DNA from: Zygaena filipendulae
Taxonomy: Eukaryota > Arthropoda > Insecta > Lepidoptera > Zygaenidae
Reading direction: 5' to 3'
Length of the DNA stretch: 64,000 bases
NCBI GenBank assembly: GCA_907165275.2
Contig: OU015654.1
Coordinates: 4,481,501-4,545,500, forward strand
Below, one piece after another: positions 31,590 through 43,909 of this stretch. The notes under the pieces were generated by a model. That model did not search any database and was not told the origin of the DNA. It was given only the letters and a program-made list of their open reading frames with translations. The first letter of the stretch is position 1, and each line of letters starts with the position of its first letter. The position numbers and the translations under genes were made by a program.

Positions 31590-34095
31590 TAGTATGTATA
31601 ATACAGCTAGATTTCATCCCACAGCAAAAGTGGTACCTACTTCTAACTTGTCCTTTAATTTAAAAATAGTGGTTTACAATAAAGAAATGTAAGTGAAATC
31701 ATTCATAAAAATGCAAATAGATAAATATATATACATCCTTGAAAAATTTAACGTTCCTATGGGGAAATTGGAGAAAAAATCCGTCGGCTAGCGATTGCCC
31801 CGCGGCTACCGGTTTGAGCATAAAATTCAAAGAGGAAATTTTTATTTTTCCTGAACGTTGGGTTAAAAATATAGGTATAATTTTCTTTTGAACAAAATCA
31901 TATTAAGAAATATAATTAATAATTAAAAAAACATGGGTTTACTGTCGAATTTCTCATTAACTTTGTTAGCAAATTTGTATTATGAAATTTACGGCTTTAA
32001 AACCCTTTACGAAAATAGAAATATTAATTTACAAGCCAAGACTACTCTCCTTAAAATGAAATATAACATTCTGTGCTTAAAGTAACTGAACAAAATACCG
32101 GAAAAGGCTTAAATTTTCACATAATTGGAAAGCGGAAATTCGCGCTAAACTCTAGCGCTGGCGTGAAATGCATCCGCATCTCTCAGCATCATTTCGGACG
32201 CGGATTTGCCTTAATATGCTTCGTCCTTGCCTCACCTTACCTAGTATCAGCCGTATCAATGACGTGTAAGCAAAAATGAGTAAATTTAAGAAAAACTGAA
32301 ATCATCTTCAGCTCTAGATGATTCTTTTAATAAATCAATTTGCCAAAAAAGGCAAGAGAAGTGTAGGTATATTCAATAAATACTTATTTTAATTTAATGC
32401 AAGCATTTTTTTTCTTTTGTAAGAAATCTTTACCTTTTAATTGCCTTGAAATGAAAGATTTTTACTGTACCTACCTACACCTTACTTAACAATTCTTATG
32501 AAAATATGAGGCTACCATGGGCAATCTCTACCAGGATACCATAACATACCTAATATGTAGTCAAATAGGAGTAAATATTATACAGCTCTACATTTTTCCT
32601 AGCCTATGATTACTGAATACTCTCCTCAAATACGGTTAGCAGTTTATTATTATGAGGTAACTACTTACTCATTTGTTGTTAGGTATCCATTGTATCTAAG
32701 CGACTCCATTAATACAAAAAAATAATTTATAAAAAAAAAATTGTGTTGCTACTTGAAAAATGTAACAAATTCTTTCGTTGCCTTTGAATGTTGTAAAAGC
32801 TATGCGACACGCTACTGTTGGAAAAAAAAAAGCTCAACTGGCATTTTTGCCCTCGGCTATTGAAGAAAATGTTCCGCATAACTAAATTTCTACTGATGTT
32901 TATAATACAGATAGGGATACCTTCGTTCCAACTTATTTTAAAAGGTATCCTTTTGTTTCTAAAAGACGTGTTTAAATTTGTATGATCTCCATTCTACTCG
33001 TATCGTTCTGGTTTTTTTTTCCGGGTACGAAAATAGGTACCTCTTAACAAGTAAGTAAATTTTTTTGTAGTACCTACTTATATTGTAGATAGATCATATT
33101 CTTTACATTTTGTGTAGGTGTTCCGTTAAACACCTACACAAAATGCAAAGAATATAATTATATATAACATGTAGGTAAATAAGATCGTTTTCATAATATA
33201 AAAGGTAACCATTTAATGTTATTATATTATTATATTTACGTATTTAACGATGTATAAATAACATTATCTAGTAGCGATGTAGCTAACAGTTACCTAGTTA
33301 GTCAAAAGGTTTCATAATACAGAAGTAATATACATAACGATATTTAATGTACTTAATTACACAAACAGATCTAAGTATGTAGGTATACGTATATTTAAAT
33401 CCTATGACATAATACTTGTGTAGAGATCCTAGCAATTTTTTCGTTTCAGGAATGACTTCCGAGAGTCAATAAAAAAATAGAGGTACAATTTTCAATATCC
33501 AATACGAGCTTGATGTGAACTCCATCTGCTTGCATTCGCTATAAAAACAAGATGCCATTGAAATTACTATTCTAGTTTATTAGTTTATTGTTCGTTTTGT
33601 GAGCTTTTTGTAATACTTAAATACATATATTATATAAGCAAATGTTTTATTTAAAGAAATGAGTCATGACTTTTTTAAAAGTTCTCTATTTTTACAAAGT
33701 TAGTAGATAGTTTTGTAAAGTACTGAGTCCTCGGGTTATTTTTTAAATGTTAGTTGTATTTTTTTGTCGCCATACAAAAGATTATTTATTTTAGTATAGT
33801 ACAGTCATTCAAATATTGATACTCAGATCAGCGGGCACATTTTTACACGTACGTACCTAGTCATTGAAAGTTTGTTGTAAGTGCTGTAGATTCGTTAGCC
33901 GATCTCATTAATTTTTTCCTATTTGGTTGTCATAGTGACTATTAAATAAATTTTGAATTGATCAACAAAATAATATTTCCTGCAATGATAATTTATAATG
34001 TCATTGATTTCCTGGATAATATTTGTTTTTACTTGTACATAAACACCATTGAATTTGTATTTAAGTCCTGTATTTAAGTCAAGAAAGAAAAAGCT
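31590..34095. other. Non-coding stretch
   Basis: AT-rich; contains the strong hairpin at 33096. No supported coding exon. Confidence 0.4.
33096..33155. repeat. 27-bp stem-loop with 6-nt loop
   Basis: The arms 33096-33122 and 33129-33155 pair with one mismatch (ATATTCTTTACATTTTGTGT then AGGTGTT). It is hairpin-precursor-like in shape, but could equally be a MITE remnant or a replication-slippage palindrome. Confidence 0.75.
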
Positions 34096-34100
34096 TTTTC

Positions 34101-34633
34101 ATTACTCATACTCGGAAAGTAGGTCTGAAGTTGCCTGAGAAGCGGGTTGAAAGTAACCCTTTTCAGCCCTAGGGAGAATCGCTTTCAACTGACAACTGTC
34201 AAATTATTAAAAAAAAACTAGGTCTATTTTCACATTTCTATTGAACCATGTTTCAACTTTCTATACAGCCAGCGCGATGTAAAATTGAAATAACGTAGAG
34301 TTTAAGTAGGTATTAATTAAAATAAAATTCACTCACTTTTTCTTAAGCTAATTCCTATTTATATTTTTTTATTTTCTTTAATTAATACTTAATAATTAAA
34401 GAAAATATTTTTTTTAGGTCGCCACAATGTAAATAAAAAATACTGGCTGAATAGCTAGCCGGCCAAAGAAAAAGAAATAGGTGGGAAAGTGTCAAGCGAC
34501 TATCCGATCTTGACTCATTTTTTCTTTAGCTAATTCCTATTTTTATTTTGACTTTCCTTGCATTCGTAATGAAAAGCACAGTGTTACCCTCGGGAGAAAG
34601 ACTTACTTTCACCCCTAGGATAACAATGTACTA
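34101..34633 (-). mobile_element. Repeat family C, copy 1
   Basis: The ends ATTACTCATACTCGGAAAGT and CACCCCTAGGATAACAATGT match the copy at 54941-55286 in the opposite orientation, while the middle differs. Shared termini with variable interiors suggest a non-autonomous DNA element. Confidence 0.6.
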
Positions 34634-34639
34634 TTAAAT

Positions 34640-35450
34640 TTCGTATGTAAAACACGATAATTAAATCTAAAAATAAATGGTATGGATAGAGATAGATACA
34701 CCTACACTAAACATATAGAACCCGAAGTTCAAACGTTACTTCATGTTCACCGATAACTTCTTACATACCTACATGTAGTTAAATGATTCACATGGACTCG
34801 TAAGACGTAACTAATGTTCAACACAATCCGTAATAAACTACCTAAGAAGTATAGGTATCTCCGCAAAACACAACTTTTTTCACTTATTTGTTCCGTGAAA
34901 TTGGATCCATGGATAACAGACTTGTTATTGAAGACGTAGAGCTCCATTTTAAAGTTATAATTGCTGCCAATACAAAGTTCCGTTATGTACCTATTATACT
35001 AATAAATAATAATTTTTTGTAGGTAATAGGATTCCGAAAGGGTTCTTGAAGCATTTTGCCGCGAGCAATGAATCTCAATGAGAGTCATATTGTTTGTGGT
35101 ACTGAGTGAGGTCAGACCAAAGACTATTGGAGGCAATCCAATTACAGCGAGATACTATGCTACCAGCAATTGTCGATTGGCCCGGACGAAGAAGAAGCAA
35201 ACAAAATTATTATTGATCTTATTCGCTTTTACTAGAACATTTACGATTGCCAATGTGACGCTCGTATTCTAATTTATCTCGATCTTTAATGAACACTTAG
35301 TGTTAAGTTTAAACTAGGAAGATATATACGATTATCTATAGGTATCTGGTATACTGTTTGTGTGGACAGTAAAAATATATTAGGTACGCGGTTGTGGTAA
35401 TAACATGTCAATGAAATCTAAAACAACAATCTATACCAAGATTTATTTAT
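34640..35450. other. Non-coding stretch
   Basis: No structure or coding exon that I can support. Confidence 0.35.
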
Positions 35451-35454
35451 AACC

Positions 35455-35530
35455 TGATGTGGGATTCGAACCCGTGACACCTGGCGTAGCAGGATTAATA
35501 ACCACTACAACTCTTGCTGCTGTCATGATA
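35455..35530 (-). repeat. tRNA-derived SINE fragment
   Basis: A perfect pol III B box, GGGTTCGAATCCC in reverse (35461-35473), with GTAGTGGTTA upstream. No cloverleaf can be completed. Confidence 0.55.
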
Positions 35531-35624
35531 ATAAACGTATTATATTCCTTGACACAGAATACTTCGTTCGGCTACTAATACATATCGGTATACCAATTGC
35601 ACTTCAAAACACACAGATCGTGAT

Positions 35625-35831
35625 ATTTGGACGCAGATAAGCAATAACATGTTAACCCACAAAACAAAGTTATTGATTCAAAACGATTTATTGAGAGTTA
35701 GAAAACGTTTTTTAATTATGTGTTTACCTTATTACATTGTTTAAATATGTAGCGCTATAATTTTAAAACTTTAATTTACTCAAAATTTCTCTAGTGTGGG
35801 TTAAGGCACTATTGCTTATCTATGTCCATTT
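35625..35831. mobile_element. MITE family 'GGACGCAGATAAGC', copy 3
   Basis: ATTTGGACGCAGATAAGCAA ... TTGCTTATCTATGTCCATTT, with TGTTAACCCACA inside the left arm. Shorter interior than the 16409 copy. Confidence 0.7.
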
Positions 35832-35875
35832 ATACTATACATATTATTACATATTATATTATAGCTGTAGCCTGT

Positions 35876-36005
35876 ATACCTAAACACGCTGAGACTCGAA
35901 AACGGAACCCTGTCATTCATCACACAAAGTCCACCCCCACCGGGAAGCGAACCCGGAACCTCTTGATTATATGGTAGACATGGTGACCTACTGCGCCAAT
36001 TCCGG
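35876..36005 (-). mobile_element. tRNA-derived SINE
   Basis: In reverse: a perfect A box TGGCGCAGTAGG (35987-35998), then GGTTCGCTTCC as B box with one mismatch, then GACTTTGTGTGATGAATGA. The copy at 56476 has the same plan. Confidence 0.7.
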
Positions 36006-36373
36006 TGTTTTATTATTACAATAATGGCAAGCATATAGCAAACCCCGTTCTGGATATTGTATACCTGATAAAAAAACAAAGCGTTATGTGAAGTAAATAG
36101 AGCTCTTGCGGTGGCGGAAGATGACTGGCGGGAGGGGAACAGTTTCATTTCCTCTCGCACATATTCACGCGGTGACAAACAATATCTCAATAACAATAGC
36201 TTCGTACCCGTAATTTGTACGAGATAGCGCTAGCGGTACAATGCATCAAGTATCCCATTATTGTGGAAAACTGCCTGGGGCGCAAAAATTGGACTCCGCA
36301 CCTCGCAGTCCCAACGCCGCGCCGTGCTAGACAATAAATCTGCGTGCTTATATATATGAATCAACATCACTCC

Positions 36374-36520
36374 CTATCTATACATATAAAATGTTTTGTC
36401 CTGAATGACTGACTGACGGATCAAAATTCAACGCACAGCCCAAACCGCTGACCATTAGAGACCTGAAACTTGGAGCGTGTGTTCGAATTAATGCGAGTGA
36501 AATCGTGTGGGATCGACTAG
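36374..36520 (+). mobile_element. Second Helitron-like family, deleted copy
   Basis: CTATACATATAAAATGTTTT, GTCCTGAATGACTGACTGAC, ending GGGATCGACTAG. A fuller relative is at 39506. Confidence 0.5.
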
Positions 36521-36649
36521 TATACCTACACTATATACCAGTCTACATTTTGTGTATGATTTGGTATCGTCATATTCGAGTTAAAATTCCTCGGCGTGGG
36601 CTGTGACCTTTGGTTCAACATGGCTCGTCAAGAACACTGTACCGAGAAT

Positions 36650-36838
36650 CCTTACTAATTTTATGAATGCGAATGTGAGTTTGATTGTGTGTTGCGCTTT
36701 CACACTTTGATGACTCAACTGATCATCATGAAATTTTGCATACACGTCTTCAAGAATAAAGAGAGACTATAATTTCTATTCCGGAATTGCTGCGGGAACT
36801 CTGGAATTAACGTGGATAAAACCGCAAGGAACCGCTAT
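36650..36838 (+). mobile_element. Lep1-like Helitron
   Basis: ATTTTATGAATGCGAATGTG, GATCATCATGAAATTTTGCA, CCGGAATTGCTGCGGGAACT, ending near ACCGCTA. Confidence 0.55.
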
Positions 36839-37111
36839 TACCTATAGTATTCAACTAAATTGTTTCTACTCACTCTTAACAAAGTTATAGTATAGGTAGG
36901 TACTAGGTATTTAACGTTACCTTACGCGTGTTAAACTAGTGGCGCTCGGAAAAATTACTTCCGGGAGGCACAGATAATATAAACTATACTAGTACGGGAG
37001 GTATTCCGGGATTTAAAGTAACGACGTTAAAAAAATAACGATGTTTTTTAAACCATCAGTGTTAGTGGAACAGAGAAGGAGATAAGATAGTTAATAATAA
37101 ATAAATAAATA

Positions 37112-37181
37112 AATACTTTTATCCTGGAATTCCCGGGGAACTCTGAAATTAACGTAGGCGAAACCGCGGCCAACAACTAGT
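37112..37181 (+). repeat. Lep1-like Helitron 3' fragment
   Basis: ATCCTGGAATTCCCGGGGAA to CGAAACCGCGGCCAACAACT, then AGT; only the last 70 bp are present. Confidence 0.5.
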
Positions 37182-37189
37182 TCAACCAT

Positions 37190-39500
37190 AAATTTTACAT
37201 AACAGATAGGTAGAAGTAAAAACGGATTTCATATTCAAAAGGGACTTCAGTAAGTGCATTATCTACGAACCAGTATGAGCCGCGTTCACGTACTTAGTAC
37301 CTACCCTGAAGTATTATTACGAGTGTTTCTTTTTTATGAATATCGGTAGTTTGTCGAGTATATTTCCATTAACAAAATTGTTTGGTGCAGTTGAGCTTTA
37401 CAGCTATGTTCTTTTTGAGCCTTTAGAGAAAACATGGCAATAGCACACATTCATGAAGGACTAGGGAAATATGAGCTACAGTGCCTAACGTGTTCGGTAA
37501 AATCTAAAATCACAAATAGATGCTTTAAATGTACCTATTTGTACCTCTACTTGTTAAGATCTCCTGCCTCATTTCTATAACTTTTTTATTTTTAAAATCT
37601 GCTGTATTTTGTATTATAATAATAATCTGTCATTAATTATTGATTTGATATTTTCATTTTGACAATCTCCTGGATTCTGATTTTCTAGTTCCTATATATA
37701 GTTTCCTATATATCGCATATTATACATATCAAATAAATTATTCCGCTATTTCAAAATAAATCGATTTATTTATTTTTTTGAGCTAGCCGGAGGTTATCTC
37801 TCCCTCCCCAACGTTCGAACCTCACATATTATACTTATTGATGTACCTATTGATTGTGTAGGTTCATTTGAGCTGCGTGGGAGTTCTTGAAATAAATCAA
37901 AATATTAATGATAATCATCTACCGTTTTAATTTACAAGTAGGTTTTGATAAAATTAAGACTATTCGTTGAGTAAGAAACTCGTTCACACTGTAACGTGGA
38001 GGCGTTATGGCCCTACTGGTATGGTACCTACTCTCCGTCTGTCTATATTTTTTATTCCACTTTGATATTCTATAATTGTAAATTCAAAAAGCTAGTGTAT
38101 TTTTTAAACTTTTTTTAGAGTTTACTCCTTATGAATCGATTTTCATACGGGGCATGAAAATTTATGGGGAGTAAAATCAAACGTTAGTATGGTAGGGGAG
38201 CCCAAGAGGGGATTTTTGTAGCCACTCAAGTGCGTCAGATTAACATGAGGGGGATACCTTGCACCATGTTGAGAACCTACACCAAATATCGGTTGGTATG
38301 AAATATAGGGTATGCTCCGTTATAACTGATAGCACTATACAAGTATGACGTCAATTTAAAATACCTACTGCGAAGCCGTTCCTTTATAATTCTACACAGA
38401 ATCGTAGGATAGTCGATCAGAGTAGTAAAAAAATCAATTGCAAGAACAAGAAATACTTAAGATATGGTGGGTTAATTACAAATTGAAAAGTGTTCATATC
38501 AATAAGCTGACGATTTGAACGTGACGTAAGAGAGTTAAAGGATTCCAAACTTGCAAAAAAAAACTACCACCACGACATTCTCGAGCGCGGTTGATTTTTT
38601 TACATTTTGAAGAAGCTCAACCTACCCGTGAAAGAAAAAACATCACCTTATTTTCTTTTTACTCCTAGTCTTCAAAACTCAATAGATTCCCACGAGTAAA
38701 TCCTCATTTACCATCGTCGACCACTAATATGTTCGTGCGCAACTTATCTTGCGCACGTTGCTATGGCAACAAGACGTTTTTACAATGAGCAGAGATAACA
38801 AGTCGTGCGTGGGAGCTGACACACACACACCTTTTTTTTGTTTATATATTTTATTCTATTTGAGACTCGAATCAAGACATACCTACATCCATATATATTA
38901 TCCTTATTACTTATTATTATCATTATTTATCTAATTATAAGCTATTATTATTTTCAATTAAAACATTTTTGCCTTCCCTGTTACTTGAAATCATTAATGC
39001 CTTATTTGGGCTATGGGAACCGTATACTTAATTACCAGTAATCGTGATGTCATCATAGGGAGCACAGAAATAACCTACATAGTTAGGTCAATAATAATTA
39101 GATATTGTGAAACAATTTTTTTTTTAATTTATAAGAGCTACCATTGCAATTGGTACGTTCTGTCAATATTGTAACCTATTGTAACCTATATAGCTTTGAC
39201 CTGCCCGCAAGTATATTATGACATATCAGGTCCAAAGCCTATGCAATGCGGGTTTGGGATGAGATCGGAAAACGTATAGCAGCTCCATTGAACCGTTTTT
39301 AGTGCATGCATATTATGTATGTTGTATACCCGTTGAACCGTAATACTCCTCGTCAAACATGCACAATCAAAATTCAGCACATTTTTCAACGTTTGTGACA
39401 TTTCAAAATTATTCAAATCCTTTTCGCTCACAAAAAAAAATATACAATATAGGTAGCGTCCTACGTTCATTATGTAATGATACAGGCTGGTGCCCGCAAC
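37190..39500. other. Non-coding stretch
   Basis: AT-rich, with a small hairpin GTGCGCAA/TTGCGCAC near 38735. No supported exon. Confidence 0.4.
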
Positions 39501-39505
39501 ATCGC

Positions 39506-39748
39506 TCATCTATACTTATAAAATGCTTTGTCCTGAATGACTGACTGACAATAAACACACAGCCTAAACCGCTGATCGTAGAGACATGAAACTCGTAGGG
39601 TGTGTTCTTTGTATGACGCAAGTATCCCGTAAGAAAGGATTTTCCAAAATTCTATCCTTAAGGGCGTGAAAAAGGGGGGCAAAGTTTGTATGGAACAATT
39701 CCGCGGAACTCCGAACTTATCGCGGGTGAAGCCTCGCGGGACAGCTAG
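39506..39748 (+). mobile_element. Second Helitron-like family, fuller copy
   Basis: It starts TCATCTATACTTATAAAATG, contains GTCCTGAATGACTGACTGAC and ATTCTATCCTTAAGGGCGTG, and ends GCGGGACAGCTAGT after a GCGGGTGAAGCCTCGCGGG hairpin. Confidence 0.6.
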
Positions 39749-39821
39749 TCTTAATATATATAATAGATAGATTTTGTCATTTAATTTTCTAATCGAAACC
39801 GAACCGGCAACGATACTTTTT

Positions 39822-39953
39822 GGAAGAAAGGTACTTTATGTCCTATTCTATACCTACCAATGACAATCTGAATGCGAAATTTCATGACGATCTGTTTAGT
39901 AGTTAAGTCGTGAAAGCGTATCAAACAAACTCACATTAGCATTTATAATACCG
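39822..39953 (-). repeat. Lep1-like Helitron 5' fragment
   Basis: GCGAAATTTCATGACGATCT, GTCGTGAAAGCGTATCAAAC and CTCACATTAGCATTTATAAT in reverse orientation. Confidence 0.5.
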
Positions 39954-40019
39954 GGATTACAAAAGGAATCTCTATAAGAACAAGAAAAGAAAACACCCTT
40001 TTATCGTAATACTTGACTT

Positions 40020-40275
40020 CGGAGACCTATTTCTATAAGTCTTCAGTGTCGGCCCTCTCTAAAAAAGCGTCTCTCGAATATAGGGTTGGAAATATGTTCG
40101 GCAATATCCAAAATGCCAACGCCGCGGCGTGATATGAAAGGAGAAGGATGAGAATGTGTTGGGGAAATAGGTTTGCAGCGGATTGATCGAGGACTTTTTC
40201 TGTCGCCACAACACGTCGCCGCCAACCAAACAGCCTGCGATGATTTCAATTTTTTCCCCACACATTGTGTGATCT
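40020..40275. other. Non-repetitive GC-richer block, unassigned
   Basis: It has overlapping open frames on the minus strand (40043-40265) but no domain, and no consistent splice sites. It could be an old exon or a regulatory element. Nothing recognised. Confidence 0.2.
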
Positions 40276-40561
40276 GAATATCGTCAAGTGACGCTCTATA
40301 TCATATAGCGCTATTTATTCATATTTGACACCCGGAAGTCGATATTTGTGTATTGCGCTACCTTAATACAGATATAGTATGCTATATCCAACCATTTAGA
40401 TATGTGAATAACTTGTAGGTAAGTACAAGAAATACTTATTATTAATAATGAACTGTTATCAATATAATTGTTATGTATATGTATAGTTAAAATATGTTTT
40501 GTAACGTTTGTGTTTATTTTTACAGTTTTCATGAAAACTTACTATCAGGGATATACGAGTA

Positions 40562-40760
40562 TCCTAACTAATATTATAAATGAGTGAGTTTGTTTGTTTG
40601 TTTGTTACGCATTCACGGCTTAACGGCTCAACCGATCACCACGATGTTTTGCATACACGTTAATGTCAGGGGTACAGAGAAGGACATAGGCTACTTTTAT
40701 CCCGGAATTGCCGCGGGAATTCCAAAATTACCACGGGTGAAACCGCGGGGCACAGCTAGT
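40562..40760 (+). mobile_element. Lep1-like Helitron, complete
   Basis: It starts TCCTAACTAATATTATAAAT, contains GTTTGTTTGTTTGTTACGCA and GGACATAGGCTACTTTTATC, and ends with the hairpin ACGGGTGAAACCGCGGGGCA and CAGCTAGT. This is the best-preserved copy here. Confidence 0.7.
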
Positions 40761-41424
40761 GAGATAATAAATGTAAAAATCGACTCAACAATTAATCACA
40801 ACCGAATAGTTGACAACGATTATTATTCCAAAATATTATCGTAAAGCAAATACAACAGCAAATGTAAGTCACCAATCAAAAAGTAAACGTATTAAAAATG
40901 AAAACACAATCGCGTTTCGATATACCTACGAGTAGGTACGTGTGAATTATTAGTATAGAGAGAAGGAAGAGTAATTCCACGTCGATATTCTAATGCGGCG
41001 ATATCTCTATCGGGCATATTTTTCGATTTGCTCGTGTGTTGGCCCAGTCAATGTGATTTATGAATAAAGTGCAGCCATTTGTATGAGAGCTGGAACGAAC
41101 TGGCAGATATAGGGTGCGATGTGGGTGCTTGCGTAGTGCGTGGGTGTGGGAGCTACGTATGTAGTTACACCATGTCATTTATCACGGGCTTATGGGCCGA
41201 TGATGGGCTGTGATCCGCGAACTCTGATAAATTCACACATTCATCTCTTTTGTCTTATTGATTTCTTTTAACATGACCCGGATTCTATTTTATTGTGGAT
41301 TTTCTTTTTTAGTGTTGTTACAATATTATATTCTATCAAAAAAATATTTCAAGATCATTTTGTAAGTAAACCTAGTAACCCAGTATTTAAGGCACAGAAA
41401 ATGCAAAATTCAGATAATATAGCT

Positions 41425-41590
41425 GATCGCGCTTTCACGCCATAACTCCTCAACCGATCATTTTGAAATTTAGCATATACTCACCGATGTTCTCAGGGGT
41501 ACAGAAAAGGTAAAAGGGTACTTATCCTACTTATTATACCAGAATACCCGCGGGGACACCGAAATTAATGCGGGTGAAACAGTTAGTCCT
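41425..41590 (+). repeat. Lep1-like Helitron, 5' truncated
   Basis: GCTTTCACGCCATAACTCCT to GGTGAAACAGTTAGT. Confidence 0.55.
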
Positions 41591-41611
41591 AATATCAGAA
41601 AATATTGTGAA

Positions 41612-41762
41612 CGTTTCACGCCTTAACTACTCAAACGATCATCATGAAATTTTTCATATAATGTTTTTTCAGACAAACAGAAAAGTATATAGGGAATTTT
41701 TATCCCGGACCACCGCCTGAACTCTGAAATTAATGTGGGGGTAGCCGTAGGGAACAGCTAGT
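41612..41762 (+). repeat. Lep1-like Helitron, 5' truncated, adjacent copy
   Basis: CGTTTCACGCCTTAACTACT to GTAGGGAACAGCTAGT, about 20 bp after the previous copy in the same orientation. Confidence 0.55.
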
Positions 41763-41924
41763 TAGTTAATAAATTTGAAAAGCTATTGAAGTACCTAAAT
41801 GTGGTTAAGGATATCTACCATATGCACTAGCGCCACACGCTCGGTCATTTTTACAATATTTTTGTATCTAATTTTTTGGCAGGTATTTTAAAGAAGTATT
41901 TTATCAAAAAAAATTTATAGGAAT

Positions 41925-42236
41925 TTTGACGACTTTTGAAAATCAAAATTCTAATTAGTCCGGTTTGTAGATTAATGATAAATTTTGGACACATATTTTT
42001 TTAATTTTCAAATTACCTAATGTGGGTGGGGGCTCGTGTCGTACCCGCTACGCTACGCTACGTAACCGCTATAAGCCCCCGTACAAACTTCACCGGATAG
42101 TGACGTGACGCGAAATTTCAACTCAATGTATCGCCGTTATTAGTTGATCACGTAAAAAAAGAAAAAATACGCGTCAAATATTTTTTATTAATCTACAAAC
42201 CGGACTAAAAAAACAATTTAGTCAAGTAGCCCATTA
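41925..42236. mobile_element. MITE copy E of the GTGGACT family
   Basis: GACTTTTGAAAATCAAAATT and TTAGTCCGGTTTGTAG at the left mirror CTACAAACCGGACTAA at the right. The interior keeps TGACGCGAAATTTCAACTCA. Confidence 0.65.
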
Positions 42237-42763
42237 CCGTCTTTTAAATTTTTGTCCAAAGATTTCTTTTTAAATTACCTTAGAAGTTATTTCTTATTTT
42301 TATTTAATAAAGGAGAAAATTGAATAATAAATAAAATCGCCGTCAGAAGAACTTTGAAATAAGAAATCCTTTTCAACCAATGCTAACACTTCGCTATTGC
42401 TACATCGCTACGTCTATGTCTACGAGCTACGCGGTGTAGCGCAACGCGTAGCTGCAAACTATAATTTCAACTCCATTTCCCAGTCGGATGTTTGACTTGT
42501 TTAAAACTATAATAATATGTAAGTACCTAGTACCTACTATTGTCTTAGTTACATAATGTGAGACAGTTTTAGTAGAGGACAATTTAAAGGAAAACATTTA
42601 TAATAACATAGATTATAGGCACATTGCGTATTTCGTGTAGGTACCTACTCAGATTCATCGAGTATAGTGGAACCACATTTTCGGGCCGCTCACGCTCATC
42701 AAATTATTTTTGTGGTTCAATTTTGAATGGAATTTTGAATGAAACTATCGGTATATGTGTAAT

Positions 42764-43207
42764 CTCACCAAAAACATAAATGTAAAAAAGGAGAGCCAAG
42801 TTCAATACAAAAAGTTATACTTGACTTTGGGCTTCGCCGCAAAAATTCTTATCAAAAAATATCTAAATGAGTGCCAAGTTCTATGCAAAATCGAAACATG
42901 TATTTATAGGAACAAAATAACATTATGAACAAGTGTTAAACTCTATTTCTTTACTTTACTGGATACCTATAACTTTAAGATCTCACATTTTTAAATAACA
43001 GCAATTGTTATAGGTATCCAATAAAACAAAAAAATAGAGTTTAATACTTGTTCATAATGCTATTTTGTTCCTATAAATACATGTTTCGATTTTGCATAGA
43101 ACTTGGCACTCATTTAGATCTCCATTCCTTTTGCGGCAAAGCCCACAGCCAAGCATAATTTTTGTATTGAACTTGGCTCTTTTTTTAAATTCATGTTTTT
43201 GGTGGGA
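42764..43207. mobile_element. Long foldback element with arms of about 200 bp
   Basis: The arms 42764-42973 and 43008-43207 are inverted repeats with scattered mismatches (CTCACCAAAAACATAAAT, AGCCAAGTTCAATACAAAAA, GAAACATGTATTTATAGGAA, GGATACCTATAAC). The loop is 34 nt. No coding capacity. A transcript would fold into a long hairpin. Confidence 0.85.
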
Positions 43208-43639
43208 TAAATTAATTAATTAATTAATTCATTCATTACTTTAGTAAAGAAAACTAGGCAGGTATTGAGATTGTGGTTATAGTATGACAATCATTTAATT
43301 CATCGTTGAGAAAGAAGCAGGATGAACATAAATGTAATAAAACAATAAATTACTAAATCGGTATTAGTAAGCGGTGCCTATGTTTATGTGTCGGGAGCGC
43401 TTTTATGTAGATTTACATCTCTTCTGTGTATAATTATGTGGTGCCGCGCGCCGCCAACGACACACCGTTGGCCGGTTGTTTAGCGCGTATTACAAGTTTT
43501 TTGTATAGGGACACCACTTATTGTTTGAATTTTTTTATTTTTAGATTTTTTCCTACGCTTACATACAATTACCGAGCTGGATTCCAAATGTCATCCTTCT
43601 AGGTCATCTGGAAGTAGGTTAGATTTAGGTACTATGTGT

Positions 43640-43900
43640 CAGTCAGTCAGTCAGTGCCAAAATTTACGACTTTTTGACCTTCATATCTTTATAACCGTTT
43701 GAGCTAGCTACATGAAATTTGGGCTTCTACATGTCCTTATGAATTATGGATATAATTAAACACACGTAGTTTTATGTGTTTACGTTAAAGAGGTTTTGAG
43801 TTATAGAAGGGTGAAAAGTGGCACCAAGTGGTTCGTGTAATATTACACTCGGCGCTGGCTAGCCAGTTCCTTTGCTTGAACTTGGCTTGACACGCTGCTG
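43640..43900 (+). repeat. Probable interspersed repeat with GTCA microsatellite
   Basis: (GTCA)n near 43638, then TTTATAACCGTTTGAGCTAG, AAATTTGGGCTTCTACATGT and CGCTGGCTAGCCAGTTCC. Only one copy is visible here, so the call rests on resemblance. Confidence 0.3.
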
Positions 43901-43909
43901 CGTGTTTAG

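Noticed and set aside
35461..35530. Possible tRNA gene
   Set aside because: The B box is perfect but the arms do not form a cloverleaf; better explained as a SINE fragment.
41425..41762. Apparent CRISPR-like spaced repeats
   Set aside because: The repeats are diverged, over 150 bp long Helitron-like copies in eukaryotic DNA, not short direct repeats with spacers.
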